NCBI GenBank assembly: GCA_014872785.1 | Contig: WKFJ01000042.1 | Span: 124,001-188,000, forward strand | Length of the DNA: 64,000 nt | Source: Alteromonadaceae bacterium | GTDB taxonomy: Bacteria; Pseudomonadota; Gammaproteobacteria; Enterobacterales; Alteromonadaceae | Direction of reading: 5' to 3' | In this document: positions 56,460 through 64,000 of the stretch, in pieces | Position numbering within the stretch: position 1 is the stretch's first letter | How the letters are laid out: each line of letters opens with the position of its first letter | Notes under the pieces: generated by a model | The model's database searches: none | What the model saw: the letters and a program-made list of their open reading frames with translations, nothing else | Told to the model about the DNA's origin: nothing | Program-made: the position numbers and the translations under genes

Positions 56460-57905
56460 TTATGATTGTGGAGTTCGAATCACCATTAATCGTAATTCAG
56501 TCATATCCTCCATAGCGAATTTAATGCCTTCTCGACCCAGTCCAGACTCTTTCACGCCACCGTATGGCATGTTATCGACTCGCCAACTTGGCACGTCGCC
56601 AATGACCACGCCCCCTACATCTAATTCATTCCAGGCCTTGTGCGCCTTGTATAGGTCGCGGGTAAATATCCCTGCCTGCAAGCCGAATTGACTGTTGTTA
56701 ACTTCTTCTAGCGCGGCATCAAAATCGCTAAATGAACTTATGATAGACACCGGACCAAACGCTTCCTCTGCGTTAACATTGGCATCATCTGGTACATTCT
56801 CCAAAATTGTTGCTTGCAACATGGCACCATCTCGCTCTCCACCACAAAGTACATTAGCACCTGCGGTCTTCGCTTCCTGGATCCAATTATCTAAGCGCGT
56901 AGCTTCCGATACTGAAATCATAGGACCGATAAACGTATCTTCGTTTAATGGATCCCCATGTACCAGGTTTGCCACTTTTTCCACATAACGCTGCTTGAAC
57001 TCGTCGTATAAACTCTCATGCACAATCACGCGCTGCACCGAAATACAGCTTTGTCCAGATTGATAATAAGCACCAAATATAATGCGTTCGATCGCATCGT
57101 CTAAATCAGCATCCTCATCGACGACACAAGCGGCGTTACCGCCTAACTCCAAAACAACCGGCTTCTTACCCGATTTTGCTTTCAAATCCCAGCCAACGCC
57201 CGGTGAGCCAGTGAAACTCAAAAGCTTGAACCTATCGTCTGTAGTAAACAAGTCAGCGCCATCTCGGCTACAGGGTAAAATTGAGAAGGCACCTTCAGGC
57301 AAGTTAGTCTCAGCCAGAATTTCACCAATAATTATGGCACCAATCGGCGTTCTACTTGCCGGTTTTAACACAAATGGGCAACCAACAGCCAACGCTGGAG
57401 CCACTTTGTGAGCCGCTAGGTTTAACGGAAAGTTAAACGGTGAAATAAATGAACAAGGGCCAATTGGGACACGTTTATACATGCCTTGATAGCCTTTGGC
57501 ACGCGGTGTCACTTCTAAGTTCATGACTTCACCTTCCATTCTCACCGCTTCTTCAGCCGCTATTCGGAATGTATCAATAAGCCGTGTTACCTCACCACGA
57601 GCATCTTTAATTGGCTTACCCGCTTCTATACATAGGGCGTAAGCTAATTCTTCGAAGCGCTCTTGAAACCGTTTTACACAGTGATTCAAGATATCTTGTC
57701 GCTCATATGCCGGCATTTTACGCAGCGCCCCTTGAGCTGCATCTGCCGCGGCTATCGCGGCATCAATAGTAGCCGCATCGGCCAGCGCAACTTTAGTCGC
57801 AGGCTCGCCGGTATATTTATTGGTTACAACCAAGTCTTCATTTGCATAAACCGCCTTGTTTGCCAAAAAATAGGGATAGCTAGCGGCTAGTTGATTAGTA
57901 CTCAT
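56460..57905 (-). CDS. NAD(P)-dependent aldehyde dehydrogenase
   Basis: 481 residues, typical of the superfamily. Landmarks: ISPFNFPLNLAAHKVAPALA, KPASRTPIGA, the cofactor loop SFTGSPGVGW, catalytic Glu region VVLELGGNAACVVDEDADL and catalytic Cys in QSGQSCISVQRV, with NAEEAFGPVSII and GGVKESGLGREG later. The LELGGNAACVVDEDADLDD form resembles phosphonoacetaldehyde/sulfoacetaldehyde-type dehydrogenases, but this is not enough for a substrate call. It follows the acetolactate-synthase-like gene by 10 nt and both are probably cotranscribed. Confidence 0.92.
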   Translation of the reverse strand: MSTNQLAASYPYFLANKAVYANEDLVVTNKYTGEPATKVALADAATIDAAIAAADAAQGALRKMPAYERQDILNHCVKRFQERFEELAYALCIEAGKPIKDARGEVTRLIDTFRIAAEEAVRMEGEVMNLEVTPRAKGYQGMYKRVPIGPCSFISPFNFPLNLAAHKVAPALAVGCPFVLKPASRTPIGAIIIGEILAETNLPEGAFSILPCSRDGADLFTTDDRFKLLSFTGSPGVGWDLKAKSGKKPVVLELGGNAACVVDEDADLDDAIERIIFGAYYQSGQSCISVQRVIVHESLYDEFKQRYVEKVANLVHGDPLNEDTFIGPMISVSEATRLDNWIQEAKTAGANVLCGGERDGAMLQATILENVPDDANVNAEEAFGPVSIISSFSDFDAALEEVNNSQFGLQAGIFTRDLYKAHKAWNELDVGGVVIGDVPSWRVDNMPYGGVKESGLGREGIKFAMEDMTELRLMVIRTPQS

Positions 57906-57915
57906 GACAATTTCC

Positions 57916-59556
57916 TTAAATCTGTTGGCTAAGCTGCTTTATGGTTTGGTTCAATGTCTGGTCATTTAGACTGTAATCAACAGGTACGTCAATTAGATGT
58001 ACAGCAGGTTCTTCTAAGCAGCGCTTCACCAATGGCATTAATTCATCTGCGGCATTGACGCGCCACCCTTTACCACCGTAACTCTCTACGTATTTTACAA
58101 AGTCAGGATTCCCATAATCCAAACCGAAGTTTTCAAACTCCATATTGGATTGCTTCCACTTGATCATACCGTAGGCATCATCACGCAAAATCAACACTAC
58201 AATGTGTAAGTTAAGACGCACCGCGGTTTCCAACTCTTGGCTATTCATCATGAAACCACCGTCACCACACACAGTAATTACCGGTCTGTCAGGATGCACC
58301 ATTTTAGCGGCCATCGCGGACGGTAGTCCCGCGCCCATGGTCGCCAAAGCGTTGTCTAGTAATAATGTGTTGGGTAGCGCTGCAGGATAGTTACGGGCAA
58401 ACCATATTTTGTACACCCCGTTGTCTAAAGTCACTATGCCTTCAGGCGGCATCGCTTCACGAATATCTTTCACAAAACGTTCCGGAAGGATGGGGAATCT
58501 GTCATCGTTCTCACTCTCAGCGCGATGTGCCACGTAGGCGTCATGCGCTTTGCTGAAGAAACTGCAATCCCAGCTGTCTTGTTTGCTAATTTGCTCTTTA
58601 ATTTGCCAGATACTGTTAGCAATATCGCCAACCACCTCTAACTGCGGGAAATACACGGGATCAACTGATGCTGACGCAAAGTTAATATGAATCACCTGCT
58701 GACCACCTGGTTTCATGAAAAACGGTGGCTTTTCCACAACATCATGGCCAACATTTATGATGAGATCTGCCGCTTGAATAGCTCTGTGTACAAAGTCGCC
58801 GTCTGATAATGCGGTATTACCCAGAAACAGCTCGCCCCTCTCATCCAAAACACCTTTACCCATTTGAGTCGTTATGTATGGAATACCGGTTTTCTCAACG
58901 AACTCTGTCAGCATCTTACTGGTTAACTTACGGTTGGCACCTGCACCTATTAAAAGCACCGGTGATTTCGCTGACTCAATCATATCAACCGCTTTATTGA
59001 TAGCCTTGTATTCCGCTATTGGTCGTCTAACTGTGCTGGCCTCCAACAGTTCAGTAGTAGTGTCTTCTGCGGCAATGTCTTCTGGTAATTCAATATGAAC
59101 CGCGCCAGGCCTTTCTTCGTGCGCTATACGAAACGCTTCTCGTACCACCGATGGAATGCGGTCACCGCTGACAACCTGGGTAGTGTATTTGGTAATGGGC
59201 CGCATCATGTCGACCACATCGATCACCTGAAAGCGCCCTTGTTTGCTGGTTTTAATCGGTTTTTGACCAGTAATCATTAAAATCGGCATTGCTCCCAATT
59301 GCGCATAGGCGGCAGGCGTTACAAGATTTGTTGCACCCGGGCCTAAAGTAGACAGGCACACGCCCACTTTACCGGTCAAACGACCATAAGTTGCAGCCAT
59401 AAAACCCGCCCCCTGTTCGTGACGAGTTAAAATGAGCTTTATGCTTGAGTGACGCAGAGATTCCAGTAAGTCTAGGTTTTCTTCACCGGGAATACCGAAT
59501 ACATATTCGACTCCCTCTGCTTCTAATGCTTTAACAAATAAATCAGACGCTTTCAT
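57916..59556 (-). CDS. Thiamine-diphosphate enzyme, acetolactate-synthase large-subunit-like
   Basis: 546 residues from ATG 59556 (GGAGAACCT upstream); the longer frame starts 23 codons earlier without a good site. The three-domain ThDP fold is clear: VFGIPGEENLDLLESLRHS, HEQGAGFMAATYGRLTGKVG with the catalytic Glu (in RHEQ), ATMGAGLPSAMAAKM, and the ThDP motif GDGGFMMNSQELETAVRLNLHIVVL. Acetolactate synthases join two pyruvates; no ilvH/ilvN small subunit gene is near, as for catabolic AlsS types. The cotranscribed aldehyde dehydrogenase points to a catabolic path. Other carboligases are possible. Confidence 0.88.
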   Translation of the reverse strand: MKASDLFVKALEAEGVEYVFGIPGEENLDLLESLRHSSIKLILTRHEQGAGFMAATYGRLTGKVGVCLSTLGPGATNLVTPAAYAQLGAMPILMITGQKPIKTSKQGRFQVIDVVDMMRPITKYTTQVVSGDRIPSVVREAFRIAHEERPGAVHIELPEDIAAEDTTTELLEASTVRRPIAEYKAINKAVDMIESAKSPVLLIGAGANRKLTSKMLTEFVEKTGIPYITTQMGKGVLDERGELFLGNTALSDGDFVHRAIQAADLIINVGHDVVEKPPFFMKPGGQQVIHINFASASVDPVYFPQLEVVGDIANSIWQIKEQISKQDSWDCSFFSKAHDAYVAHRAESENDDRFPILPERFVKDIREAMPPEGIVTLDNGVYKIWFARNYPAALPNTLLLDNALATMGAGLPSAMAAKMVHPDRPVITVCGDGGFMMNSQELETAVRLNLHIVVLILRDDAYGMIKWKQSNMEFENFGLDYGNPDFVKYVESYGGKGWRVNAADELMPLVKRCLEEPAVHLIDVPVDYSLNDQTLNQTIKQLSQQI

Positions 59557-59801
59557 AGGTTCTCCAGTCTTTGCACCTGAACAGGTGCCTTTCAGTATAG
59601 ACAGTTTTCGTCGCTCGACAGGCATTCTTTGGCCATAATTTTGGTCGCTAATGCCTTGCCCGTTGCAAACAATATCACCTAGGAGTCATCGAATTAAAAG
59701 AGCAAAATATCTATACAACCAATCTATTATTTCGATAAATGTTGCCTTTTTAATTGTGCTAATTGAAAAATACGATTTTAGAACGGAGTTTTAATCGAAT
59801 G

Positions 59802-59832
59802 AAAAAGCGGTCGACAATCACTGTCGACCGCT
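59802..59832 (-). terminator. Intrinsic terminator of the beta-propeller lipoprotein gene
   Basis: Read on the minus strand: AGCGGTCGAC, 7-nt loop, GTCGACCGCT followed by a T-run (complement of 59802-59806). The 10-bp stem is perfect. It lies about 50 bp past the lipoprotein stop. Confidence 0.85.
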
Positions 59833-59884
59833 AGGGGGAATAACGTCCGTGTTAAGGTGTGGAATTCACCTTATCCTTATCAAA

Positions 59885-61879
59885 CTAGTATGGGCCATTC
59901 GCCTCTGCGTCTTTTGCCCAGAGACTGTGCCAAACTGCGTTTCCGTGTAGATAAAAAACATTATCTTCATGGATCACGCTTCGGTCATCCCAAGCACCTA
60001 TGTAGTACTCAGGATCATTAATCGCCTGTAACTCATGAGTTACAGTGAGACTTCCCTGACCACTCGCCGCATTGACGTCCATCATTATCAGTTTGCTTTG
60101 AGTACTCCATATTCTATTGCCCGCTTCATCTTCTTCAGATCCCCAGGTTTCCATAGGCAATGCGAATCTATAAGCATCGTCGAGTTTTAACACTGACAAG
60201 GCTCGATAATCATATTCAACAGGGGTATAACTATTTTCTCTGACAACAGTAGCCAGTTCCAGCGGATTCGACGGATCTGACACATCGAAAAGAGAGACTT
60301 TCATGCCCGTTGGGGTCACTGGTTCAATTACGGGAGCGCTGCCCGTTTCTGGCAAGGCACCACCGTTAACTTCCTGGCCAACCCCCAACAAATAGCCATT
60401 TTCCATAGGATGTAAGTAACTTGAAAAGCCTGGGATCTCCAATTCACCGGCAATGGCAGGCGCAGTATTATCTGTCAGGTCAATAACGTACAGTGGATCT
60501 ATTCGCAAAAAAGTCACAATGTAGGCTTTGTCGTCGATAAAGCGAACCGCGTAGATGTCTTCGCCGGGTTTGCCAATCGCTTCTGGTTGTTCGTCGTTTG
60601 GTAATACAGCAACCTGAGTTAGATCAGCACCACTTTGCTCAAGCACAAACAATTTGTGTTCGTTGTCCTCAGTTCTCCAATCGGTCGTAACAACTCTCAA
60701 ATAACCGGACGCCTCACTCAGACGCAGTTGAGGATTGTTACCACCAAGATAGCCAGATACCTCTCCGGACGCTTGATAATCTAAATTGTCACCTATGCTG
60801 ATTTTATGCAGATTAGTACCTCCTTCTGTATAAGCCGCCAGATACAAATTCTCAGTAGACATATACGAAATATCGGCATAGGCGCTCATGCACATTGACT
60901 CAATGTCGCTACTGTCGTTTACGTTGATACGCGTCACGCTAACAATTTGTGCATAGCCATCATCTTCTCCAGCAGCCTCCGGAATATAACAATCTTCAGC
61001 GTTATTAAGGCTAGACTCAACGCCATTCACTGTGATGGTAGGCATGATACTTTCAATGGGAGTATCCAGAATCTGATTATAAGTAGCGATGGCCTGCTCG
61101 TCTGATTCTGGTGTGTTCAATCCTTCGATTCTCGGTTGAAATGCAGAGATTAAGTAGATGTTGTTGTCGATTCTTCGACTGCCAATTAACCATCCTTCGA
61201 TGTCGATATCCGTCGCTAAACTGTTATTAGCAGGATCGCTGGTGTCATAGATAGAGAGGTTGATAGCGTCTTGAAAAGCCCCTTCAGGAAGCGTAAGTGC
61301 GGCGATATCCGCAAACGTCATCATCGGATATCCGCTGGATACCACGGATAAAGATTGTTGGTAGAGATACATACCTGTGATGTTGGTATTTTCTTCATCC
61401 AACTCAATTCGATCGACTTCTGTCATACTGAAATCGTCATTGCGCTGGAGGATGCGAACTGCAGGTTGTTCGTAAGCATCCGGACGCCAAACAGGTTGTG
61501 TTGCAATAAACATATGCGTGCCATTGTACTCAACACGGTCTGCTTCATCCACGCCTTGTTCTTGCGTATTGGTGCCAGAAAAACGGCCATTACCACCAGC
61601 GGAATCAGCTGTTGGTGCTGTCACAGGCACAGCAACAGGAGCAGATTCCTCGGTACTGTAATTGCCCAGCGCTGTATAAATACCATTTTTCAAATACGTC
61701 TCAAAAGAGGTGGGTCCCTCTTTTACCAATTTACCCGAGAAGGCTTGCGGGTTATTGATCTCAGGAACCACAGGCTCTGGCGGCGCCGGCGGATTCGGTT
61801 CAGTCGTAGTCGAATTGGAACCGCCACAGGCAGTAAGTAGTCCAGTACTGATTGCGATAGCTATAAATTGTAGTTTCAT
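59885..61879 (-). CDS. Secreted beta-propeller lipoprotein
   Basis: 664 residues from ATG 61879 (GGAG 7 nt upstream); the frame extends 31 codons earlier, but those are non-coding in style. The signal peptide ends in the lipobox LTAC-GG, and a Pro/Asn-rich tether follows, so the mature protein is anchored to a membrane by lipid. The body matches the Beta_propel family: GTNTQEQGVDEADRVEYNGT, LYQQSLSVVSSGYPM, IGSRRIDNNIYLISAFQPR, YAVRFIDDKAYIVTFLRIDP and VSLFDVSDPSNPLELA. The family fold is a six- to eight-bladed propeller of unknown function. Monocistronic with its own terminator. Confidence 0.9.
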   Translation of the reverse strand: MKLQFIAIAISTGLLTACGGSNSTTTEPNPPAPPEPVVPEINNPQAFSGKLVKEGPTSFETYLKNGIYTALGNYSTEESAPVAVPVTAPTADSAGGNGRFSGTNTQEQGVDEADRVEYNGTHMFIATQPVWRPDAYEQPAVRILQRNDDFSMTEVDRIELDEENTNITGMYLYQQSLSVVSSGYPMMTFADIAALTLPEGAFQDAINLSIYDTSDPANNSLATDIDIEGWLIGSRRIDNNIYLISAFQPRIEGLNTPESDEQAIATYNQILDTPIESIMPTITVNGVESSLNNAEDCYIPEAAGEDDGYAQIVSVTRINVNDSSDIESMCMSAYADISYMSTENLYLAAYTEGGTNLHKISIGDNLDYQASGEVSGYLGGNNPQLRLSEASGYLRVVTTDWRTEDNEHKLFVLEQSGADLTQVAVLPNDEQPEAIGKPGEDIYAVRFIDDKAYIVTFLRIDPLYVIDLTDNTAPAIAGELEIPGFSSYLHPMENGYLLGVGQEVNGGALPETGSAPVIEPVTPTGMKVSLFDVSDPSNPLELATVVRENSYTPVEYDYRALSVLKLDDAYRFALPMETWGSEEDEAGNRIWSTQSKLIMMDVNAASGQGSLTVTHELQAINDPEYYIGAWDDRSVIHEDNVFYLHGNAVWHSLWAKDAEANGPY

Positions 61880-62041
61880 TTGCGTTCTCCAACAGCAAAA
61901 ACAAAAATTGTCACAAGAGGTCTTAATCCACAACTCCATCTTATGCAGTTGGGTTAAATAAATCCGATCCAATCCTTTACACTTTGTGAAAATTTGTAAT
62001 CCGGTGATGAGCTATGCAAAAAGCTTTGTTAAGCTGGAACC

Positions 62042-63016
62042 ATGTCAGCAGTCGCGTGTAATAAAATGGCCTCATTTGGCACTAACAAAGCATTGAAGAG
62101 AACCTGGAAGCAAATTTGTCTTCTCGGGTGCTTGTGCTTGCCAGTGCACAGTTATGCTGAACAGGCGTTGTGCGCTGATGAAAAAGACAGCGAAGTCTGC
62201 ACACCGGTAAACGAGCTACAAATCACTGTTGCCCTAGGCATCGGCACAACAACCAATCCACTGTATCAAAGCGAAAACACACCTCTTTATATAGTGCCCG
62301 ATGTGGCGTGGTATGGTGAAAATTGGTATTTAGACAACACTGAAATCGGTTATCAATGGCAAAACACCGATGACTTCGCGATGGAAACCTTCGTCAGCAT
62401 CAATGGTGAACGCGGTAATTTTAGTCGCGGTTTTGCTACTAATGTATTTTTGCCAGAGGCATCACCGGGTGATTCATTAACCTCAGATCCGTTACCCAGC
62501 CTCCCGGAAGTACCTGCGCTCGACGAAGACAGTAACGAAACAGTGCAATTTGCCACGAATATCGGGGTAGACGATGTTGCTGAAAGAGACTGGGCAATCG
62601 ATGCGGGAGTTCGATTTCACTGGTATAAAAATGATAGTGAATGGTCACTATCACTACTTCAAGATATCAGTAGCGTGCACAAAGGCCAGCAGGCTATTGT
62701 AACCTACAGGCACAAATATCATCTTGCAGATTGGATGATATCACCGGCCTTTTCCCTAGCTTGGAAGAGCGCCAATCTACTAGATTATTACTACGGAATT
62801 GACGTCAGAGATGGCGTTTCTGAAAACCTATTCTACGACGCCAAGGCTGGCTTTTTTCCTTCAGTTCGCGTGTCAGTTCGACGCAGACTCAATGAAAACT
62901 GGCAATGGTTAATTTTCGGCAAATACACCCATTTGGACAAAGGTATGACAGATAGCCCATTAGTAGAAGAGTCAGAACGAATGACCTTTTTCACGGGAGT
63001 AACCTATCGCTTCTAA
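62042..63016 (+). CDS. MipA/OmpV-family outer membrane protein
   Basis: 324 residues. A signal peptide is visible near residues 21-39 (QICLLGCLCLPVHSYAEQ), so the exact start is uncertain; ATG 62066 is an alternative. The mature part has amphipathic beta-strands of the MipA/OmpV family, with YDAKAGFFPSVRVSVRRRL and a C-terminal ESERMTFFTGVTYRF. The final Phe is the usual outer-membrane assembly signal. A low-complexity acidic loop (LPSLPEVPALDEDSNE, about 155-172) may be surface-exposed. It is the first gene of a tight operon with DUF3019 and a response regulator, an arrangement seen in other Alteromonadales and Vibrio. Confidence 0.88.
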   Translation: MSAVACNKMASFGTNKALKRTWKQICLLGCLCLPVHSYAEQALCADEKDSEVCTPVNELQITVALGIGTTTNPLYQSENTPLYIVPDVAWYGENWYLDNTEIGYQWQNTDDFAMETFVSINGERGNFSRGFATNVFLPEASPGDSLTSDPLPSLPEVPALDEDSNETVQFATNIGVDDVAERDWAIDAGVRFHWYKNDSEWSLSLLQDISSVHKGQQAIVTYRHKYHLADWMISPAFSLAWKSANLLDYYYGIDVRDGVSENLFYDAKAGFFPSVRVSVRRRLNENWQWLIFGKYTHLDKGMTDSPLVEESERMTFFTGVTYRF

Positions 63017-63020
63017 CTAA

Positions 63021-63410
63021 ATGCATCGTCAACTCCTGACTATCTTGTTACTGCTTAGTTGTCTTAACATCCAGAAAAGTGTAGCGGTAACCAACAGCTG
63101 GAAAGTAATTCCAACTACCTGTTTGGTAAAGGAGCGGGGGGACGTTTGTAACTTAAAACTAACGATAGAAGTGCCTCAGGAGCTACTTGGCAACAGTGCG
63201 ACAGAAGTTTGTTTCGCACTAGAAGACATCATCCTAAGTTGCGCCCAATCAACCTCTGAATATATCGAAGTAGACGTAGAATTTAATAAAGAACAACGTT
63301 TTAGTGTATTGCTTGCAGGCAAAACGGCATACGAAACCAAACTTATTATTCAAACAACATCACCTATCGTGAAAAAAAGAAGGGTACGCAATCCCTGGAG
63401 TCTCTTTTAA
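63021..63410 (+). CDS. Exported DUF3019 protein
   Basis: 129 residues with a signal peptide (cleavage near KSVAV). WKVIPTTCLVKERGDVCNLKL with paired Cys is typical of DUF3019 proteins, which occur next to MipA/OmpV and two-component genes. A second Cys pair is present in TEVCFALEDIILSCAQ. Function unknown; probably periplasmic, with a small beta-sandwich. Four nt after the MipA gene, and its stop overlaps the response regulator start (TAATG). Confidence 0.85.
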   Translation: MHRQLLTILLLLSCLNIQKSVAVTNSWKVIPTTCLVKERGDVCNLKLTIEVPQELLGNSATEVCFALEDIILSCAQSTSEYIEVDVEFNKEQRFSVLLAGKTAYETKLIIQTTSPIVKKRRVRNPWSLF

Positions 63411-64000
63411 TGCACAGAATCATCTTAGTAGAGGACGACCTCAAGTTACGCGAGTTAACCAGCCAATTTTTACGCAATAATAATCTTGAAGTACTGGAAC
63501 TGGGCGACGGAAGTGACTTATTGCAAAAGGTGTCTAGCTATAGTCCTGATTTAGTCATATTAGACATAATGCTGCCTGGCAAAGATGGGCTACAACTGTG
63601 CAGAGAACTAAGACAGACCTTTCAAACCCCAATTTTGTTTATGACTGCAAAAGGTGACAATTTCGATCAAGTTGTCGGGCTTGAATTAGGGGCGGATGAT
63701 TACATTGTCAAACCGGTGGAGCCGCGCTTATTGCTAGCTAGGATACACGCCATCCTGAGACGCCTGGCAGTTCCTGCAGAAGTCATCGATAAACCTCAGA
63801 AGAACCCCAATACGTTACAATTTGACGATTTACACATTGAAAAGCTCAGTCGCAAAGTCAAATTGGGCAAAGAGCATATCGAACTGACCAGTCATGAGTT
63901 TGATATGCTGTGGCTGCTGGCAAGTCATGCCTCCGAAGTCATTGACCGAGATACCTTATATACCAAGATCATCGGCAGGGAATACGACGGTGTTGACCGC
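63410..64000 (+). CDS. OmpR/PhoB-family response regulator (3' partial)
   Basis: At least 197 residues; the frame is open at the right edge. Receiver domain (about 1-120): acidic pair in IILVEDDLKL, phospho-acceptor Asp in LVILDIMLPGKDG, Thr in LFMTAKGD and Lys in DDYIVKPVEP. A DNA-binding winged helix follows from about residue 140 (LHIEKLSRKVKLGK, ELTSHEFDMLWLLASHA). It starts in the overlap TAATG with DUF3019. The expected next gene is its sensor histidine kinase. The V. cholerae CarR/CarS regulators with OmpV are a comparable arrangement known to me; this similarity is an inference. Confidence 0.93.
   Translation, partial: MHRIILVEDDLKLRELTSQFLRNNNLEVLELGDGSDLLQKVSSYSPDLVILDIMLPGKDGLQLCRELRQTFQTPILFMTAKGDNFDQVVGLELGADDYIVKPVEPRLLLARIHAILRRLAVPAEVIDKPQKNPNTLQFDDLHIEKLSRKVKLGKEHIELTSHEFDMLWLLASHASEVIDRDTLYTKIIGREYDGVDR

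Overview
The window reads as chromosomal DNA of a marine gammaproteobacterium of the order Alteromonadales (Alteromonas/Glaciecola/Aliiglaciecola-like). This is an inference from gene content: aroQ-accB-accC, dsbD-cutA, fxsA, groES-groEL with a Gly-Gly-Met tail, a secreted lipase with its LifO chaperone, a MipA-DUF3019-response regulator block, and base composition that is below 50% GC by eye. I saw no rRNA, tRNA, insertion sequence, phage gene or CRISPR array. Both window ends cut genes: a REC-EAL protein on the left and an OmpR-type response regulator on the right.

Layout. 1-14.4 kb is dense in signal transduction: a c-di-GMP phosphodiesterase, a soluble six-PAS chemoreceptor, three hybrid histidine kinases (GAF-GAF-PAS, MASE2-GAF, and a kinase with C-terminal HPt followed by a single-domain receiver). 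Within it lie a secreted beta-lactamase-fold hydrolase preceded by two TACA-N2-TGTA boxes, and a TetR/NTF2-like pair sharing an 18-bp operator. 14.4-28.3 kb is mostly housekeeping: accC-accB-aroQ, upp, dsbD-cutA, fxsA, lipase plus foldase, two orphan periplasmic binding proteins, a DJ-1 protein and groESL with a clear sigma-32 promoter. 28.4-39.4 kb holds small enzymes (DUF1993, Tag glycosylase, GFA, CBM9-like), the split-alpha transhydrogenase operon, an AsmA-like protein, MAPEG, a GlxA-type regulator and a CPA2 antiporter.

39.4-52.2 kb is the most unusual part. A cyclic-nucleotide-binding protein is divergent from a CHASE2 class III nucleotide cyclase. The cyclase is followed on the same strand by a two-partner secretion exoprotein (TpsA, 1404 aa), its Omp85-type transporter (TpsB), an exported TPR-CHAT caspase-like protease and an exported protein with an AgmX/TonB-like C-terminus. 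The last four genes overlap or nearly touch and look like one operon. The CHAT domain is split by about 260 residues carrying six copies of a basic L-R/K-I-V-x-K-x-P-V motif. I propose a surface-adhesin system with a dedicated periplasmic protease and possibly cyclic-nucleotide control.

52.2-64 kb contains a membrane-protein gene broken by one stop codon, a SulP transporter, a MarR-acetyltransferase fusion preceded by a perfect 16-bp-arm palindrome, another solute-binding protein, an aldehyde dehydrogenase/acetolactate-synthase-like pair, a beta-propeller lipoprotein and the MipA-DUF3019-response regulator operon.

All assignments come from reading motifs and architecture by eye; no database search was run.
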